In this document: positions 36,602 through 46,138 of the stretch, in pieces
Position numbering within the stretch: position 1 is the stretch's first letter
How the letters are laid out: every line of letters starts with the position of its first letter
Origin: an uncultured Prevotellaceae bacterium
GTDB lineage: Bacteria; Bacteroidota; Bacteroidia; Bacteroidales; Bacteroidaceae
Assembly: GCA_947168395.1 (NCBI GenBank)
Contig: CAMVLT010000003.1
Coordinates: 124,001-188,000, forward strand
Direction of reading: 5' to 3'
DNA: 64,000 nt
Translations under genes and position numbers: made by a program
The notes under the pieces: model-generated
The model's database searches: none
The model's input: only the letters and a program-made list of their open reading frames with translations
What the model was told of the DNA's origin: nothing

Positions 36602-36748
36602 ACCCACCCCGCCCCTCCCGCATGGGAGGAGAGTCTGGATAGATGGTGGAAGGACAAACAAGAATCAATGTTTAACATTTAAATAAATGAAAGCCCCCTA
36701 AGGGAAACCAAGCGCCCCTCCAGTCAGGAGGGGATGGGGGCGGGTAAG
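36601..36748. repeat. Paired-hairpin G/C-rich element, copy 2 (fills the intergenic gap)
   Basis: AACCCACCCCGCCCCTCCCGCATGGGAGGAGAGTCTGGATAGA...GCCCCCTAAGGGAAACCAAGCGCCCCTCCAGTCAGGAGGGGATGGGGGCGGGTAA. Confidence 0.85.
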
Positions 36749-36751
36749 ATT

Positions 36752-38356
36752 ATGGAAAAGAAACTATTGTTGGGCGACGAAGCCATCGCATTGGGAGCAC
36801 TCCATGCCGGACTATCCGGCGTGTATGCTTATCCTGGCACTCCGTCCACAGAAATCACAGAGTTTATTCAGGGTAACCAGCTGGCCAAGGAACGCGGTGT
36901 TCACAGCCGCTGGAGTACTAACGAGAAGACCGCCATGGAAGCTGCCCTCGGCATGTCGTTCATGGGCAAGCGTGCCTTGGTCTGTATGAAGCACGTCGGA
37001 CTAAACGTTTGTGCTGACCCGTTCGTCAACAGCGGAATGACGGGCGTCAACGGCGGTGTTGTGGTGCTGGTTGCCGACGATCCGTCGATGCACTCCTCGC
37101 AGGACGAGCAGGACAGCCGCTTCTACGGCAAGTTTGCGCTTATCCCTACATTCGAACCTTCGAACCAACAGGAAGCCTACGACATGATGGCCGTGGCGTT
37201 CGACTACTCCGAGCGCATTTGCCTGCCGGTGCTGATGCGTGTCACCACCCGCATGGCACACAGTCGTGCCGTCGTCCAATGTGCAGACGAGCCACGTCAG
37301 CAGAACGAGCTGAACTACAACGCTGTTGCCGCTAACTGGGTGTTGCTGCCCGCCAATGCAAAGAAGCGCAACGATGTAGTGACTGCACAGCAAGCACAAT
37401 TAGAGCAGGACGCTGCCGCTTCACCTTATAATATATATAAGGAGGGCACCGACAAGTCGGTTGGCATCCTGGCCAGCGGCATCGGCTATAACTACGTCAA
37501 CGAGTGTTTCCCCGAAGGTTGCCCCTACCCCATCTTGAAGATTTCGCAGTATCCGCTGCCCAAGCAGCTGGTTCGCCGACTGATGGACGAATGTGAGCAA
37601 GTGCTCATCGTCGAGGAGGGCCAACCCTTTATCGAGGATATGGTCCGAGGCGTCTTCGACCTGAAGACCGTCCACGGCAAGCTCGACGGTACATTGCCCC
37701 GCACGGGTGAGTTGAACCCCGACATTGTGAAGAAGGCCCTCGGCATGGAGTGCGGACAATGCTTCGACCCATGCGCCGATGTGGCTCCGCGCCCCCCCGC
37801 ATTGTGCCAGGGCTGCGGCCACCGCGATGTCTATGCTGCTCTGAACGAGGTTCTGAAGGAGTATGACAACCCTCGCGTCTTCGGCGACATCGGTTGCTAC
37901 ACATTAGGTTTCCTGCCCCCGTTCCGCGCCATCCACTCGTGTGTCGACATGGGTGCCTCCATCACGATGGCCAAGGGTGCTGCCGATGCAGGTCAGTGGC
38001 CTGCCGTAGCCATCATCGGCGACTCCACCTTTACCCACAGCGGCATGACGGGACTGTTGGATGCCATCAACGAGAACGCCAACATCACCGTCATTATCTC
38101 CGACAACCTCACTACGGGTATGACTGGCGGACAGGACTCCGCCGGCACCAATAAGTTTGAGGCCATCTGCCGCGGCTTAGGACTCTCCGACGAGCACTTG
38201 AAGGTGGTTGTTCCCCTGCCCAAGAACATGCCGGAAATTACGCAGACCATCCGCGACGAGATAAACTACAAAGGAACCAGTGTCATTATTCCACGCCGTG
38301 AGTGCATGCAGACGCTACAGCGGCACCTGAAGCAAAAGAAAGCCAGTAAATCGTAA
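36752..38356 (+). CDS. iorA: Indolepyruvate ferredoxin oxidoreductase alpha subunit
   Basis: LLLGDEAIALGALHAGLSGVYAYPGTPSTEI; ALCQGCGHRDVYAAL; GDSTFTHSGMTGLLDAINENANITVIISDN. Confidence 0.93.
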   Translation: MEKKLLLGDEAIALGALHAGLSGVYAYPGTPSTEITEFIQGNQLAKERGVHSRWSTNEKTAMEAALGMSFMGKRALVCMKHVGLNVCADPFVNSGMTGVNGGVVVLVADDPSMHSSQDEQDSRFYGKFALIPTFEPSNQQEAYDMMAVAFDYSERICLPVLMRVTTRMAHSRAVVQCADEPRQQNELNYNAVAANWVLLPANAKKRNDVVTAQQAQLEQDAAASPYNIYKEGTDKSVGILASGIGYNYVNECFPEGCPYPILKISQYPLPKQLVRRLMDECEQVLIVEEGQPFIEDMVRGVFDLKTVHGKLDGTLPRTGELNPDIVKKALGMECGQCFDPCADVAPRPPALCQGCGHRDVYAALNEVLKEYDNPRVFGDIGCYTLGFLPPFRAIHSCVDMGASITMAKGAADAGQWPAVAIIGDSTFTHSGMTGLLDAINENANITVIISDNLTTGMTGGQDSAGTNKFEAICRGLGLSDEHLKVVVPLPKNMPEITQTIRDEINYKGTSVIIPRRECMQTLQRHLKQKKASKS

Positions 38357-38380
38357 TAACGTTATAACGTAATAACGAAA

Positions 38381-38950
38381 ATGAAAACAGACATCATACT
38401 TTGCGGCGTGGGAGGACAAGGCATCCTCTCGATAGCCACTATCATCGGCGAAGCCGCCATGAACGAGAATCTATACATCAAGCAGGCCGAGGTACACGGC
38501 ATGAGTCAGCGCGGCGGTGATGTGCAGTCAAACCTGCGCATCTCGTCAGACCCCATTGCCAGCGACCTTATTGCCAAAGGCAGTGCCGACGTCATCATCT
38601 CGATGGAGCCTATGGAGGCTCTGCGCTATCTGCCCTATCTGAAGAAGGACGGGTGGATTATTACTTCGGCAACGCCATTCGTGAACATCCCCAACTATCC
38701 CGACATGGCCGTTATCAATGCCGACCTCGACAAGCTTCCTAACGTCATCAAGCTGGACATCGAGCAGATGGCCCGCGACAACGGCGTGCCCCGTTCGGCT
38801 AACGTCATCCTATTAGGTGCTGCCCAAAAGGCCCTCGGCATCGAGTACCACAAGTTAGAGGATGCCATCCGTCGCGTCTTCGGCCGCAAGGGTGAAGCCA
38901 TTGTCGAAGCCAACATCAAGGCTTTAGCATTAGGACGCAATGAAGGCTAA
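38381..38950 (+). CDS. iorB: Indolepyruvate ferredoxin oxidoreductase beta subunit
   Basis: DIILCGVGGQGILSIATIIGEAAM; AEVHGMSQRGGDVQSNLRI. Confidence 0.93.
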   Translation: MKTDIILCGVGGQGILSIATIIGEAAMNENLYIKQAEVHGMSQRGGDVQSNLRISSDPIASDLIAKGSADVIISMEPMEALRYLPYLKKDGWIITSATPFVNIPNYPDMAVINADLDKLPNVIKLDIEQMARDNGVPRSANVILLGAAQKALGIEYHKLEDAIRRVFGRKGEAIVEANIKALALGRNEG

Positions 38951-39956
38951 GTATCTGCTAATAGCTGCGGTGGTGTGCCTGTTAGCCATCTTAGGGCTCG
39001 GCTACTATTTCTTCCTGACCACCTTCTCGGCTGCATCGGAGGTACGCTACGTGTTGATTGACGATGACGACACGATTGACTCCGTCATGACCAAGCTCCG
39101 GCCTATAGCCACCGAGCATGGCCTGTCAGGATTCAGCACGCTGATACGTCATACAGACTATGCCGATGATCCAAGGACAGGCCGTTACGCCATCGAACCC
39201 GACATGAGCACATGGGAGGTGATGCGCAAGCTGAAGAACGGTCATCAGCAGGCTTTGATGCTGACCATTCCCGAGTCGCGCACGATGGAGAAGTTAGCTG
39301 GCAACCTGTCACGCCGTCTGATGATGGACTCGGTGGAGATATCCGCAGCACTAATTGACGAACCATACTGCGAGCGATGGGGCTACGATACGTGTACCAT
39401 CGCCGCATTGTTCGTTCCCAACACCTACGAAGTGTACTGGAATGTGACGCTGGATCACTTCATGGAGCGCATGGTGAAGGAGCACGACAACTTCTGGACC
39501 CCAGAGCGGCGCTCAAAGGCCGAGGCCGCCGGACTGACCCCCAACGAAGTATGTACGCTGGCCAGTATCATCGACGAAGAGACAGCCAACAACGACGAAA
39601 AGCCCATGATAGCAGGCATGTACCTGAACCGTCTGCACACGGGCATGCCGTTGCAGGCCGACCCTACGGTGAAATTTGCGCTGAAGGACTTCGGATTGCG
39701 CCGCATCTACCACGACATGTTGTTCTTTGACAGTCCCTACAACACCTACCGCAACCTCGGACTGCCTCCCGGCCCTATCAAGATTGCCTCGGTAAAAGGC
39801 ATCGATGCCGTACTGAACTACGTGAAACACAATTATCTCTATATGTGTGCCAAAGAGGATTTCTCCGGCTCCCACAACTTTGCCGTCACCTACGGCGAGC
39901 ACCTTCGTAATGCCGCAAAGTATGCGAAGGCACTCAACGAAAGGGGCATCAAGTAA
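38940..39956 (+). CDS. mltG: Endolytic transglycosylase MltG
   Basis: VCTLASIIDEETANNDEKPMIAGMYLNRLHTGMPLQADPTVKFAL; YNTYRNLGLPPGPI. Confidence 0.95.
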   Translation: MKAKYLLIAAVVCLLAILGLGYYFFLTTFSAASEVRYVLIDDDDTIDSVMTKLRPIATEHGLSGFSTLIRHTDYADDPRTGRYAIEPDMSTWEVMRKLKNGHQQALMLTIPESRTMEKLAGNLSRRLMMDSVEISAALIDEPYCERWGYDTCTIAALFVPNTYEVYWNVTLDHFMERMVKEHDNFWTPERRSKAEAAGLTPNEVCTLASIIDEETANNDEKPMIAGMYLNRLHTGMPLQADPTVKFALKDFGLRRIYHDMLFFDSPYNTYRNLGLPPGPIKIASVKGIDAVLNYVKHNYLYMCAKEDFSGSHNFAVTYGEHLRNAAKYAKALNERGIK

Positions 39957-39965
39957 GCGACGCCA

Positions 39966-41516
39966 TTAAGATTGCTGTAGATACTGGGCACACATCTCGG
40001 CACAACGTTCGCCGTCTACACCAGCGGAAACGATACCACCAGCATAGCCGGCGCCTTCTCCACAAGGGAAGAGGCCGGCTATTCTTATGTGCTGTAGGGT
40101 ATCGGGACAACGGACGATGCGAACGGGACTGCTGGTACGGGTCTCGACAGCTATGAGGACCGCCTCGTTGGTGAGGAATCCGTGTGCCTGACGGCCGAAA
40201 GCCTTGAAGCCTTCCTGCAGACGGCGGCCTATCATCGGCGGCAGCCAGAAGTGCAGGGGGCTGGAGATAAGCCCAGGGGCATAACTGCTGCGGGGCAGGT
40301 CGTAGCTCAGACGGTTGTTGACAAAGTCGGCCATTCGTTGCGACGGAGCCGTCTGCTTTCTGTTGCCCTGCTGCCAGCAAAGCCGCTCCAACTCCTCCTG
40401 AAAATGCATGACACGCAGTATGTCGTCCCCTTCAATGTCTTCCGGTCGTGTCTCCACCACCATACCACTATTCGACCACGCAGTACCTCGATTGGCGGGA
40501 CTCATGCCATTGACGACAATCTGCTCGGGACCTGTGGCGGCGGGAATGACAAAGCCGCCAGGACACATGCAGAAAGAATAGACACCGCGCCCGTCAACCT
40601 GAGTGACGAAGGAGTACTCTGCGGCAGGCAGGAACTTGCCGCGCCCTTGACGGGAGTGATACTGAATCTGGTCAATCAACTGCGAGGGATGCTCCAAGCG
40701 CACACCAACAGCTATGCCTTTGGCCTCAATCTCAATCTTCGCTTCGGCCAAATAACGATAGACGTCGCGGGCTGAGTGGCCTGTGGCGAGTATAACGGGC
40801 CCTCGGTATTCCTTGTCGGCAGCGATACAGCCGACCACGCTATTGGCGGAGACGACGAGCTGGGTCATCTTCGTCTGGAAGTGTACCTCGCCACCACAGC
40901 GCAAGATAGTGTTGCGCATGTTCTCGATGACTTTCGGCAACCGGTCGGTGCCGATGTGCGGATGGGCATCAGCCAAAATGGCAGTCGAGGCTCCATGCTG
41001 ACAGAATACGTTCAGGATTTTGTCGATGTTGCCGCGCTTCTTCGAGCGGGTATATAGCTTGCCGTCCGAGTAGGCCCCTGCCCCACCCTCGCCGAAGCAG
41101 TAATTGCTTTCAGCGTCCACCTGTTGTGTCCGCGAGATTTCGGCCAGGTCGCGCTTGCGGTCATGTACGTTCTTGCCCCGTTCCAGCACGATGGGCCGGA
41201 ATCCGAGTTCTATCAGGCGTAGGGCGGCAAAGAGTCCACCGGGACCGGCCCCAACGACGATGACCTGCGGACGGTCTGAGACGTCGCCATACTCAGTACG
41301 CACAAATTCATCGTCGGCAGGTTCCTCACCCACATAGACACGTACTTTCAGGTTGACGAATATAGTGCGCTGGCGGGCATCGATACTCCGCTTGAGTATG
41401 CGCACACCCTTGCAAGTGCGCATATCGAAGCCATATTCGTCGGCCAGCCACGCCTTCAGACTCTGCTCGTTGGCCGCAACCTGGGGCAGCACCCGTATCT
41501 GATACTCGCTGGTCAT
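39966..41516 (-). CDS. NAD(P)/FAD-dependent oxidoreductase (COG2509-like)
   Basis: QVIVVGAGPGGLFAALRLIELGFRPIVLERG; NYCFGEGGAGAYSDGKLYTRSKKRG. Confidence 0.92.
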   Translation of the reverse strand: MTSEYQIRVLPQVAANEQSLKAWLADEYGFDMRTCKGVRILKRSIDARQRTIFVNLKVRVYVGEEPADDEFVRTEYGDVSDRPQVIVVGAGPGGLFAALRLIELGFRPIVLERGKNVHDRKRDLAEISRTQQVDAESNYCFGEGGAGAYSDGKLYTRSKKRGNIDKILNVFCQHGASTAILADAHPHIGTDRLPKVIENMRNTILRCGGEVHFQTKMTQLVVSANSVVGCIAADKEYRGPVILATGHSARDVYRYLAEAKIEIEAKGIAVGVRLEHPSQLIDQIQYHSRQGRGKFLPAAEYSFVTQVDGRGVYSFCMCPGGFVIPAATGPEQIVVNGMSPANRGTAWSNSGMVVETRPEDIEGDDILRVMHFQEELERLCWQQGNRKQTAPSQRMADFVNNRLSYDLPRSSYAPGLISSPLHFWLPPMIGRRLQEGFKAFGRQAHGFLTNEAVLIAVETRTSSPVRIVRCPDTLQHIRIAGLFPCGEGAGYAGGIVSAGVDGERCAEMCAQYLQQS

Positions 41517-41665
41517 CTCAGGTAGAAATAATACACCACGGCCAGCAATACGGCCAGCACGATGAGCACAACCGACTTGACAACGCAGGTCGTCACCTTT
41601 TTAATAATAAGGAAGGCCACGATGACGGCGGCCAACAGGAAGAGGTAATAGCCGATATTTTCCAT
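41513..41665 (-). CDS. 50-aa single-TM hypothetical protein
   Basis: MENIGYYLFLLAAVIVAFLIIKKVTTCVVKSVVLIVLAVLLAVVYYFYLR*, ATGA overlap with the downstream oxidoreductase. Confidence 0.55.
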   Translation of the reverse strand: MENIGYYLFLLAAVIVAFLIIKKVTTCVVKSVVLIVLAVLLAVVYYFYLR

Positions 41666-41671
41666 AAGCAA

Positions 41672-42568
41672 TTATTTAAACAGTTTCCGGAACGCTACGG
41701 GAATGGGGGTCTCGAACTCCATAGGCTGTCCCGTAGCGGGATGGGTGAAGCAAAGCAGCCTGGCGTGCAGACAGAGACGGTGCAGCGGATCGTCGCCATT
41801 ACCATATTTGGTGTCGCCGCAGACGGGATGCCCCATGTCGGCTGAGTGTACACGAATCTGGTTCTTGCGCCCCGTCTCCAACCGATACTCCACCAGGGAG
41901 TGCTCAGTGGTGCGGTCGAGCACATGGAAGTGGGTCACGGCGTACTTGCCGCCATTGTCGGTTGGCGACGAATAGGTGACGTAGGCCTTGTTGTCCTTCA
42001 GCCAGTTGGCAATGGTGCCCTCGTCCTGCTCCATCTCGCCGCTGACCACCGCCACATAGCGGCGGTCGTAGACGATGTCGTGCCAGTTGTGCTCCAATAT
42101 CTGCTCTGTCTCCATATCCTTGGCATAGACCATCAGCCCGCTGGTGTCGCGGTCCAGCCGATGCACCACGTGGGCCGTACACTTCTGGTGCGATTTCTTG
42201 AAATAGTCGTCGAGCACCGACTTGACGTTCAGCGTTGAGTGGCCGGCCGCCATCGAAAGTATGCCTACATCTTTCTCCACGACGATAAGCCAGCGGTCTT
42301 CGTAGACGATACGCACATAGCGGCTCTTGAAGCCCTGCTGGTTGCGTTTTGTATTCGACACGGCCACCTTCATGCCCGGCTCCAAGGGGAAATCAAACTG
42401 AGAGACGGTCTTGCCGTTCACCTTCACGCCCCGCCCCTGCAGGGTGGCCTTAATCTTCGAGCGGGTCTGCTGCACATGCTTGAGCAGCCACTCCAGCAGC
42501 GGCGCAGCTTCCTCCACCGTGTAGTGGCTATAGTCGCCCGGCGTATTCAGTCCAGTATTCATTCTCAT
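41672..42568 (-). CDS. RluA family pseudouridine synthase
   Basis: AHVVHRLDRDTSGLMVYAKDMETEQ; LETGRKNQIRVHSADMGHPVCGDTKYG. Confidence 0.94.
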   Translation of the reverse strand: MRMNTGLNTPGDYSHYTVEEAAPLLEWLLKHVQQTRSKIKATLQGRGVKVNGKTVSQFDFPLEPGMKVAVSNTKRNQQGFKSRYVRIVYEDRWLIVVEKDVGILSMAAGHSTLNVKSVLDDYFKKSHQKCTAHVVHRLDRDTSGLMVYAKDMETEQILEHNWHDIVYDRRYVAVVSGEMEQDEGTIANWLKDNKAYVTYSSPTDNGGKYAVTHFHVLDRTTEHSLVEYRLETGRKNQIRVHSADMGHPVCGDTKYGNGDDPLHRLCLHARLLCFTHPATGQPMEFETPIPVAFRKLFK

Positions 42569-42571
42569 AAT

Positions 42572-43900
42572 CTATTCTGTTTTATCATTCTTCACTATGG
42601 TAATGGAAAGCACCTTTCGGGTGGCATCTCCTACGGCAAAACGCTGGTCGGTACGTTCGCCTACAAGCCACACTATCTGCCCGTCGGCGCTACAGATGGC
42701 CAACTGGCGGCGCTTCTCGAAGATGGTGCGCTTCCGGTCGGTCAGGTAGTCACTCACCAGCCGACTGCCCTTCATGCCGAAGGGACAGAATCGGTCGCCC
42801 GTCTGCACAGGCCGTATGGTGACAGGGAACTTCAGCACATCGGCATCGAGCGTAGCACAATCGGGCGACTTGCTGGCCTCCCTTCCTTCCTTTATCTCGA
42901 AGCGGAACTTAACGTCGCCGTAGCAATACGTACCCGTCTCGGGAATCCGAAGCGCAGCAGGCTGTTCGTGCCGCTTTTCAACAACAATCCGCCCGCGGTC
43001 GATGGCCAACTCATGGGTTTCCGACCGGAACACACGGCCCGTCTGGCCACCGAGACTGTCGTACAACTGCTCAACCTGTGTCGGCGTAAAGCCTCGGGGC
43101 GTCAGCAATTCATAAAGCAGATACTCGGGCGAAGGCTGCTCAAGCAGCTGCTGAATATCCACCGTATTATCTGTGAACAACGTCGAAAGTGCCGATTCCA
43201 CCGACTGATTGAACACACGCTCGACCTCCGCCATGCAGCGGGCCGTCTTGACGATATTGGCCGAGACGGCAGGGTTGATAGTGCGCAGCAGGGGCAGCAC
43301 TTCGAGGCGTAACTTGTTGCGTACCACATCGGGCACAAGGTTGGTGCTGTCAGTAACGTAAGATTGTCCGATGGAATCGAGGAAACTGACTATTTCGGCT
43401 CGACTGACACAGAGCAGCGGCCTCACCACATGGCCGTTACGGGGGCGTATGCCCGTCAGTCCGTGAATGCCCGTCCCTCGCACCAAGTTCATCAGCAGCG
43501 TTTCTACGGCATCGTCCTGGTGATGGGCCACGCAGACCATTCCGGCACCAATGTCCTGCCGCAATTGTTCGAAATAGTCATAGCGCAACTGTCTTGCAGC
43601 CATTTCAATGCTTACTTGATGCACCTCGGCGTATATCTTTGTGTCAAAGTGGATTAAGTGCAGCCTGACCGACTGCTCCTGACAGAGTTTCACCACAAAC
43701 TGCTCATCGCGGTCGGACTCGGCATCTCTCAAGCGGAAGTTACAATGAGCAGCCTCCACATCGTAGCCCAAACGCCGTAAGACCAGCATCAAGGCCACGC
43801 TGTCGGCTCCGCCACTCACGGCCACAAGGTGCTTTGCCTCGCGGTCGAGCAACCGATTGCCTGCGATGAAAGCAGCCACTTTATTCAACATAGAGCACAA
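42572..43900 (-). CDS. tilS: tRNA(Ile)-lysidine synthase
   Basis: HLVAVSGGADSVALMLVLRRLGYDVEAAHCNFRLR; VAHHQDDAVETLLMNLVRGTG. Confidence 0.96.
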   Translation of the reverse strand: MCSMLNKVAAFIAGNRLLDREAKHLVAVSGGADSVALMLVLRRLGYDVEAAHCNFRLRDAESDRDEQFVVKLCQEQSVRLHLIHFDTKIYAEVHQVSIEMAARQLRYDYFEQLRQDIGAGMVCVAHHQDDAVETLLMNLVRGTGIHGLTGIRPRNGHVVRPLLCVSRAEIVSFLDSIGQSYVTDSTNLVPDVVRNKLRLEVLPLLRTINPAVSANIVKTARCMAEVERVFNQSVESALSTLFTDNTVDIQQLLEQPSPEYLLYELLTPRGFTPTQVEQLYDSLGGQTGRVFRSETHELAIDRGRIVVEKRHEQPAALRIPETGTYCYGDVKFRFEIKEGREASKSPDCATLDADVLKFPVTIRPVQTGDRFCPFGMKGSRLVSDYLTDRKRTIFEKRRQLAICSADGQIVWLVGERTDQRFAVGDATRKVLSITIVKNDKTE

Positions 43901-45065
43901 GTCCCTTCAGGTACTCCCCCTCCGGATGATAGATGTTGATAGGATGGTCGGCAGGCTGGTGCAGCTGATGCAGTATGCGCACCTTCCTGCGGGCCAATGC
44001 TGCCGCCGTGAATACGGCGTTGCGGAAGTTGTCCTTTGTCACTACCTGCGAACAGGAGAACGTAAAGAGTATTCCGCCTGGGGCAATAATCTGCATTGCC
44101 TTCTGGTTCAGGCGGGTATAGCCCTTCAGCGCATTGTGCAACGCCCCTCTATGCTTGGCAAAGGCCGGCGGGTCGAGCACTACGAGGTCGTACGGAACGT
44201 TATCCGCCGGCACATTATCCATATATTTGAAAGCATCCTCGCAAAAGGCCTGGTGGCGCTGGTCGCCTGGGAAGTTCAGCTCCACGTTGCGGTTGGTCAG
44301 TTCAATGGCCTTGGCGCTGGAGTCGACAGAGTGTACCAGTTCGGCCCCGCCTCGCATGGCATAGAACGAGAAGCCGCCCGTATAGCAGAACATATTGAGC
44401 ACGCGGCGGCCACGGGCATACTGCTGCAGCAGCAGGCGGTTTTCGCGCTGGTCGACGAAGAAGCCCGTCTTCTGGCCACGCAGCCAGTCGACATAGAACT
44501 TCAGTCCGTTTTCCAAAGCCACGTTGTCGTTGCTGCCGCCATAGAGAAAACCATTCTCAAGTTCCATATAGGGCAACGTGGTCTCGCTTTTGTAGTAGAC
44601 ATGCTGCAGCCGCTCTCCCATCACCTTCACCAGCTGGACGGCTATCTGCTTGCGACACAGGTGCATACCGATGCTGTGGGCCTGCATCACGGCCGTCTTT
44701 CCGTACACGTCGATGATGAGTCCGGGCAAGTGGTCGCCCTCGCCGTGGACCAGGCGGTAGGTGTTATTCGTGGGCGAGTCGGCCAGTCCGATGGCCAGGC
44801 GCATACCGAGTGCCGACCGTAACCGCGACTCCCAGTAGGCATCGTCGATGGCCACGTCGCTGAACGACAGCACGCGAACGGCAATAGAGCCTTGCTGGTA
44901 ATGGCCGACGGCAATAAACTCGCCCGTGGAGGTTACTACACGCACGATGTCGCCCTCCTCCAAGTCGCTGTCTGTCTGATGGATAGCCCCAGAGAACACC
45001 CAGGGGTGGAAACGGCGCAGGCTCTCCTCCTTGCCACGCTTCAGTTGTATGATTCTGTATGCCAT
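43881..45065 (-). CDS. Class I SAM-dependent rRNA methyltransferase (RlmI-like)
   Basis: RRFHPWVFSGAI PUA region; FFVDQRENRLLLQQYARGRRVLNMFCYTGGFS; DLVVLDPPAFAK. Confidence 0.94.
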   Translation of the reverse strand: MAYRIIQLKRGKEESLRRFHPWVFSGAIHQTDSDLEEGDIVRVVTSTGEFIAVGHYQQGSIAVRVLSFSDVAIDDAYWESRLRSALGMRLAIGLADSPTNNTYRLVHGEGDHLPGLIIDVYGKTAVMQAHSIGMHLCRKQIAVQLVKVMGERLQHVYYKSETTLPYMELENGFLYGGSNDNVALENGLKFYVDWLRGQKTGFFVDQRENRLLLQQYARGRRVLNMFCYTGGFSFYAMRGGAELVHSVDSSAKAIELTNRNVELNFPGDQRHQAFCEDAFKYMDNVPADNVPYDLVVLDPPAFAKHRGALHNALKGYTRLNQKAMQIIAPGGILFTFSCSQVVTKDNFRNAVFTAAALARRKVRILHQLHQPADHPINIYHPEGEYLKGLVLYVE

Positions 45066-45076
45066 ATCATTCTTTA

Positions 45077-45697
45077 CTATTGTTGTTCAACCAAGGTATA
45101 GTCTCCCGTTGTCTTCAGCCGCTGCAACTCCTCGTATATACGGATACAAGCCCAAGCATCGGTAGCCGCATAGAGTTTCTGCTTCTCGTTCAGGATGTCG
45201 CACTCCCAGTTGGTCAGCCGCTGTGCCTTGCTGATGTACTGTCCGAACAGATTTGCATAGAGTTTCTGGAGGCTCAGGTCCTCAATGCCAATCTCGCAAA
45301 CGTGGTCCTGAATGTCGATGAAACTGCCATTATTGAACTTTCCCAGCTTATGCAATCCTAATAAGTCGTCGTGCCACGAAAGGCCGATTTTGGGCACCGT
45401 CGTGTCCTCCAACAGGCGGACGATGGCTGGCGTCATGCCAATGACATTGAGCCTGAACAGGAAACACTGGTCGTAGGTGGCCACCTGCAGCAGGGCGACA
45501 TGGTAGAATGTGCCACGAGTAAAGGCTGGTCGCGTCTCCGTGTCAAGCCCGAGGATAGGCTGCGTCAGCAGGTAATTGACTGCCCGCTCGGCCTGCGTGC
45601 GGGAAATAATGACGTGGATTTTACCCTCGAACACAGCTCTCGGCAGCGATGAAACCGCGCTTTTATCGAATTTGTTATATATCAGCTTATTCATCAT
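45077..45697 (-). CDS. 3'-5' exonuclease (RNase D-like DEDD)
   Basis: ILGLDTETRPAF; DIQDHVCEIGIEDLSLQKLYANLFG; YAATDAWACIRIYEEL. Confidence 0.92.
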   Translation of the reverse strand: MMNKLIYNKFDKSAVSSLPRAVFEGKIHVIISRTQAERAVNYLLTQPILGLDTETRPAFTRGTFYHVALLQVATYDQCFLFRLNVIGMTPAIVRLLEDTTVPKIGLSWHDDLLGLHKLGKFNNGSFIDIQDHVCEIGIEDLSLQKLYANLFGQYISKAQRLTNWECDILNEKQKLYAATDAWACIRIYEELQRLKTTGDYTLVEQQ

Positions 45698-45883
45698 AAC
45701 GTGTTTACGAGGTGCAAAATTACAAAAAATAATTCAAACAGCCATACATTCCCTCGTTTTTTACTACTTTTATAGTGATGGGGCATCATGGGCACCGCGA
45801 CACACGACCGAGTGATTTTGTCAACTATTTTCGCTTCGCCTCAAAACAGCCGAAACACAGCGAAAACGCCCCAAAAAGGGGTC

Positions 45884-45977
45884 TCTGAGTTTACCGTAAG
45901 TAAACCCGGAGTTTACCCTACCGAAACCCCGGGTTTACCCTACTGAAACTCCAGGTTTAATCCGGGCAAACTCAGAG
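45884..45977. repeat. GTTTACC 17-mer repeat locus C, with terminal inverted repeat CTCTGAGTTT
   Basis: GTTTACCGTAAGTAAAC CCGGA GTTTACCCTACCGAAAC CCCGG GTTTACCCTACTGAAAC TCCAG GTTTAATCCGGGCAAAC TCAGAG. Confidence 0.92.
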
Positions 45978-46103
45978 AGCATCGAGGGGTAATTTTCTCT
46001 GTAAACAAATTTCATAAAGAATATCCAAATTGACATATCTGAAGTAAGAGTAAATAATATGGTTAATCTTCTGAAATTGTTTTCGTGTTACAGACTTTTT
46101 TAG

Positions 46104-46111
46104 TACTTTTG
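46104..46111 (+). promoter_or_regulatory. Bacteroidetes -7 element (TACTTTTG) upstream of ftsK
   Basis: TTTTTTAGTACTTTTGCACTGG, 28 nt upstream of the ATG. Confidence 0.55.
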
Positions 46112-46138
46112 CACTGGAATTCAAGAGAAGACAAAGAA

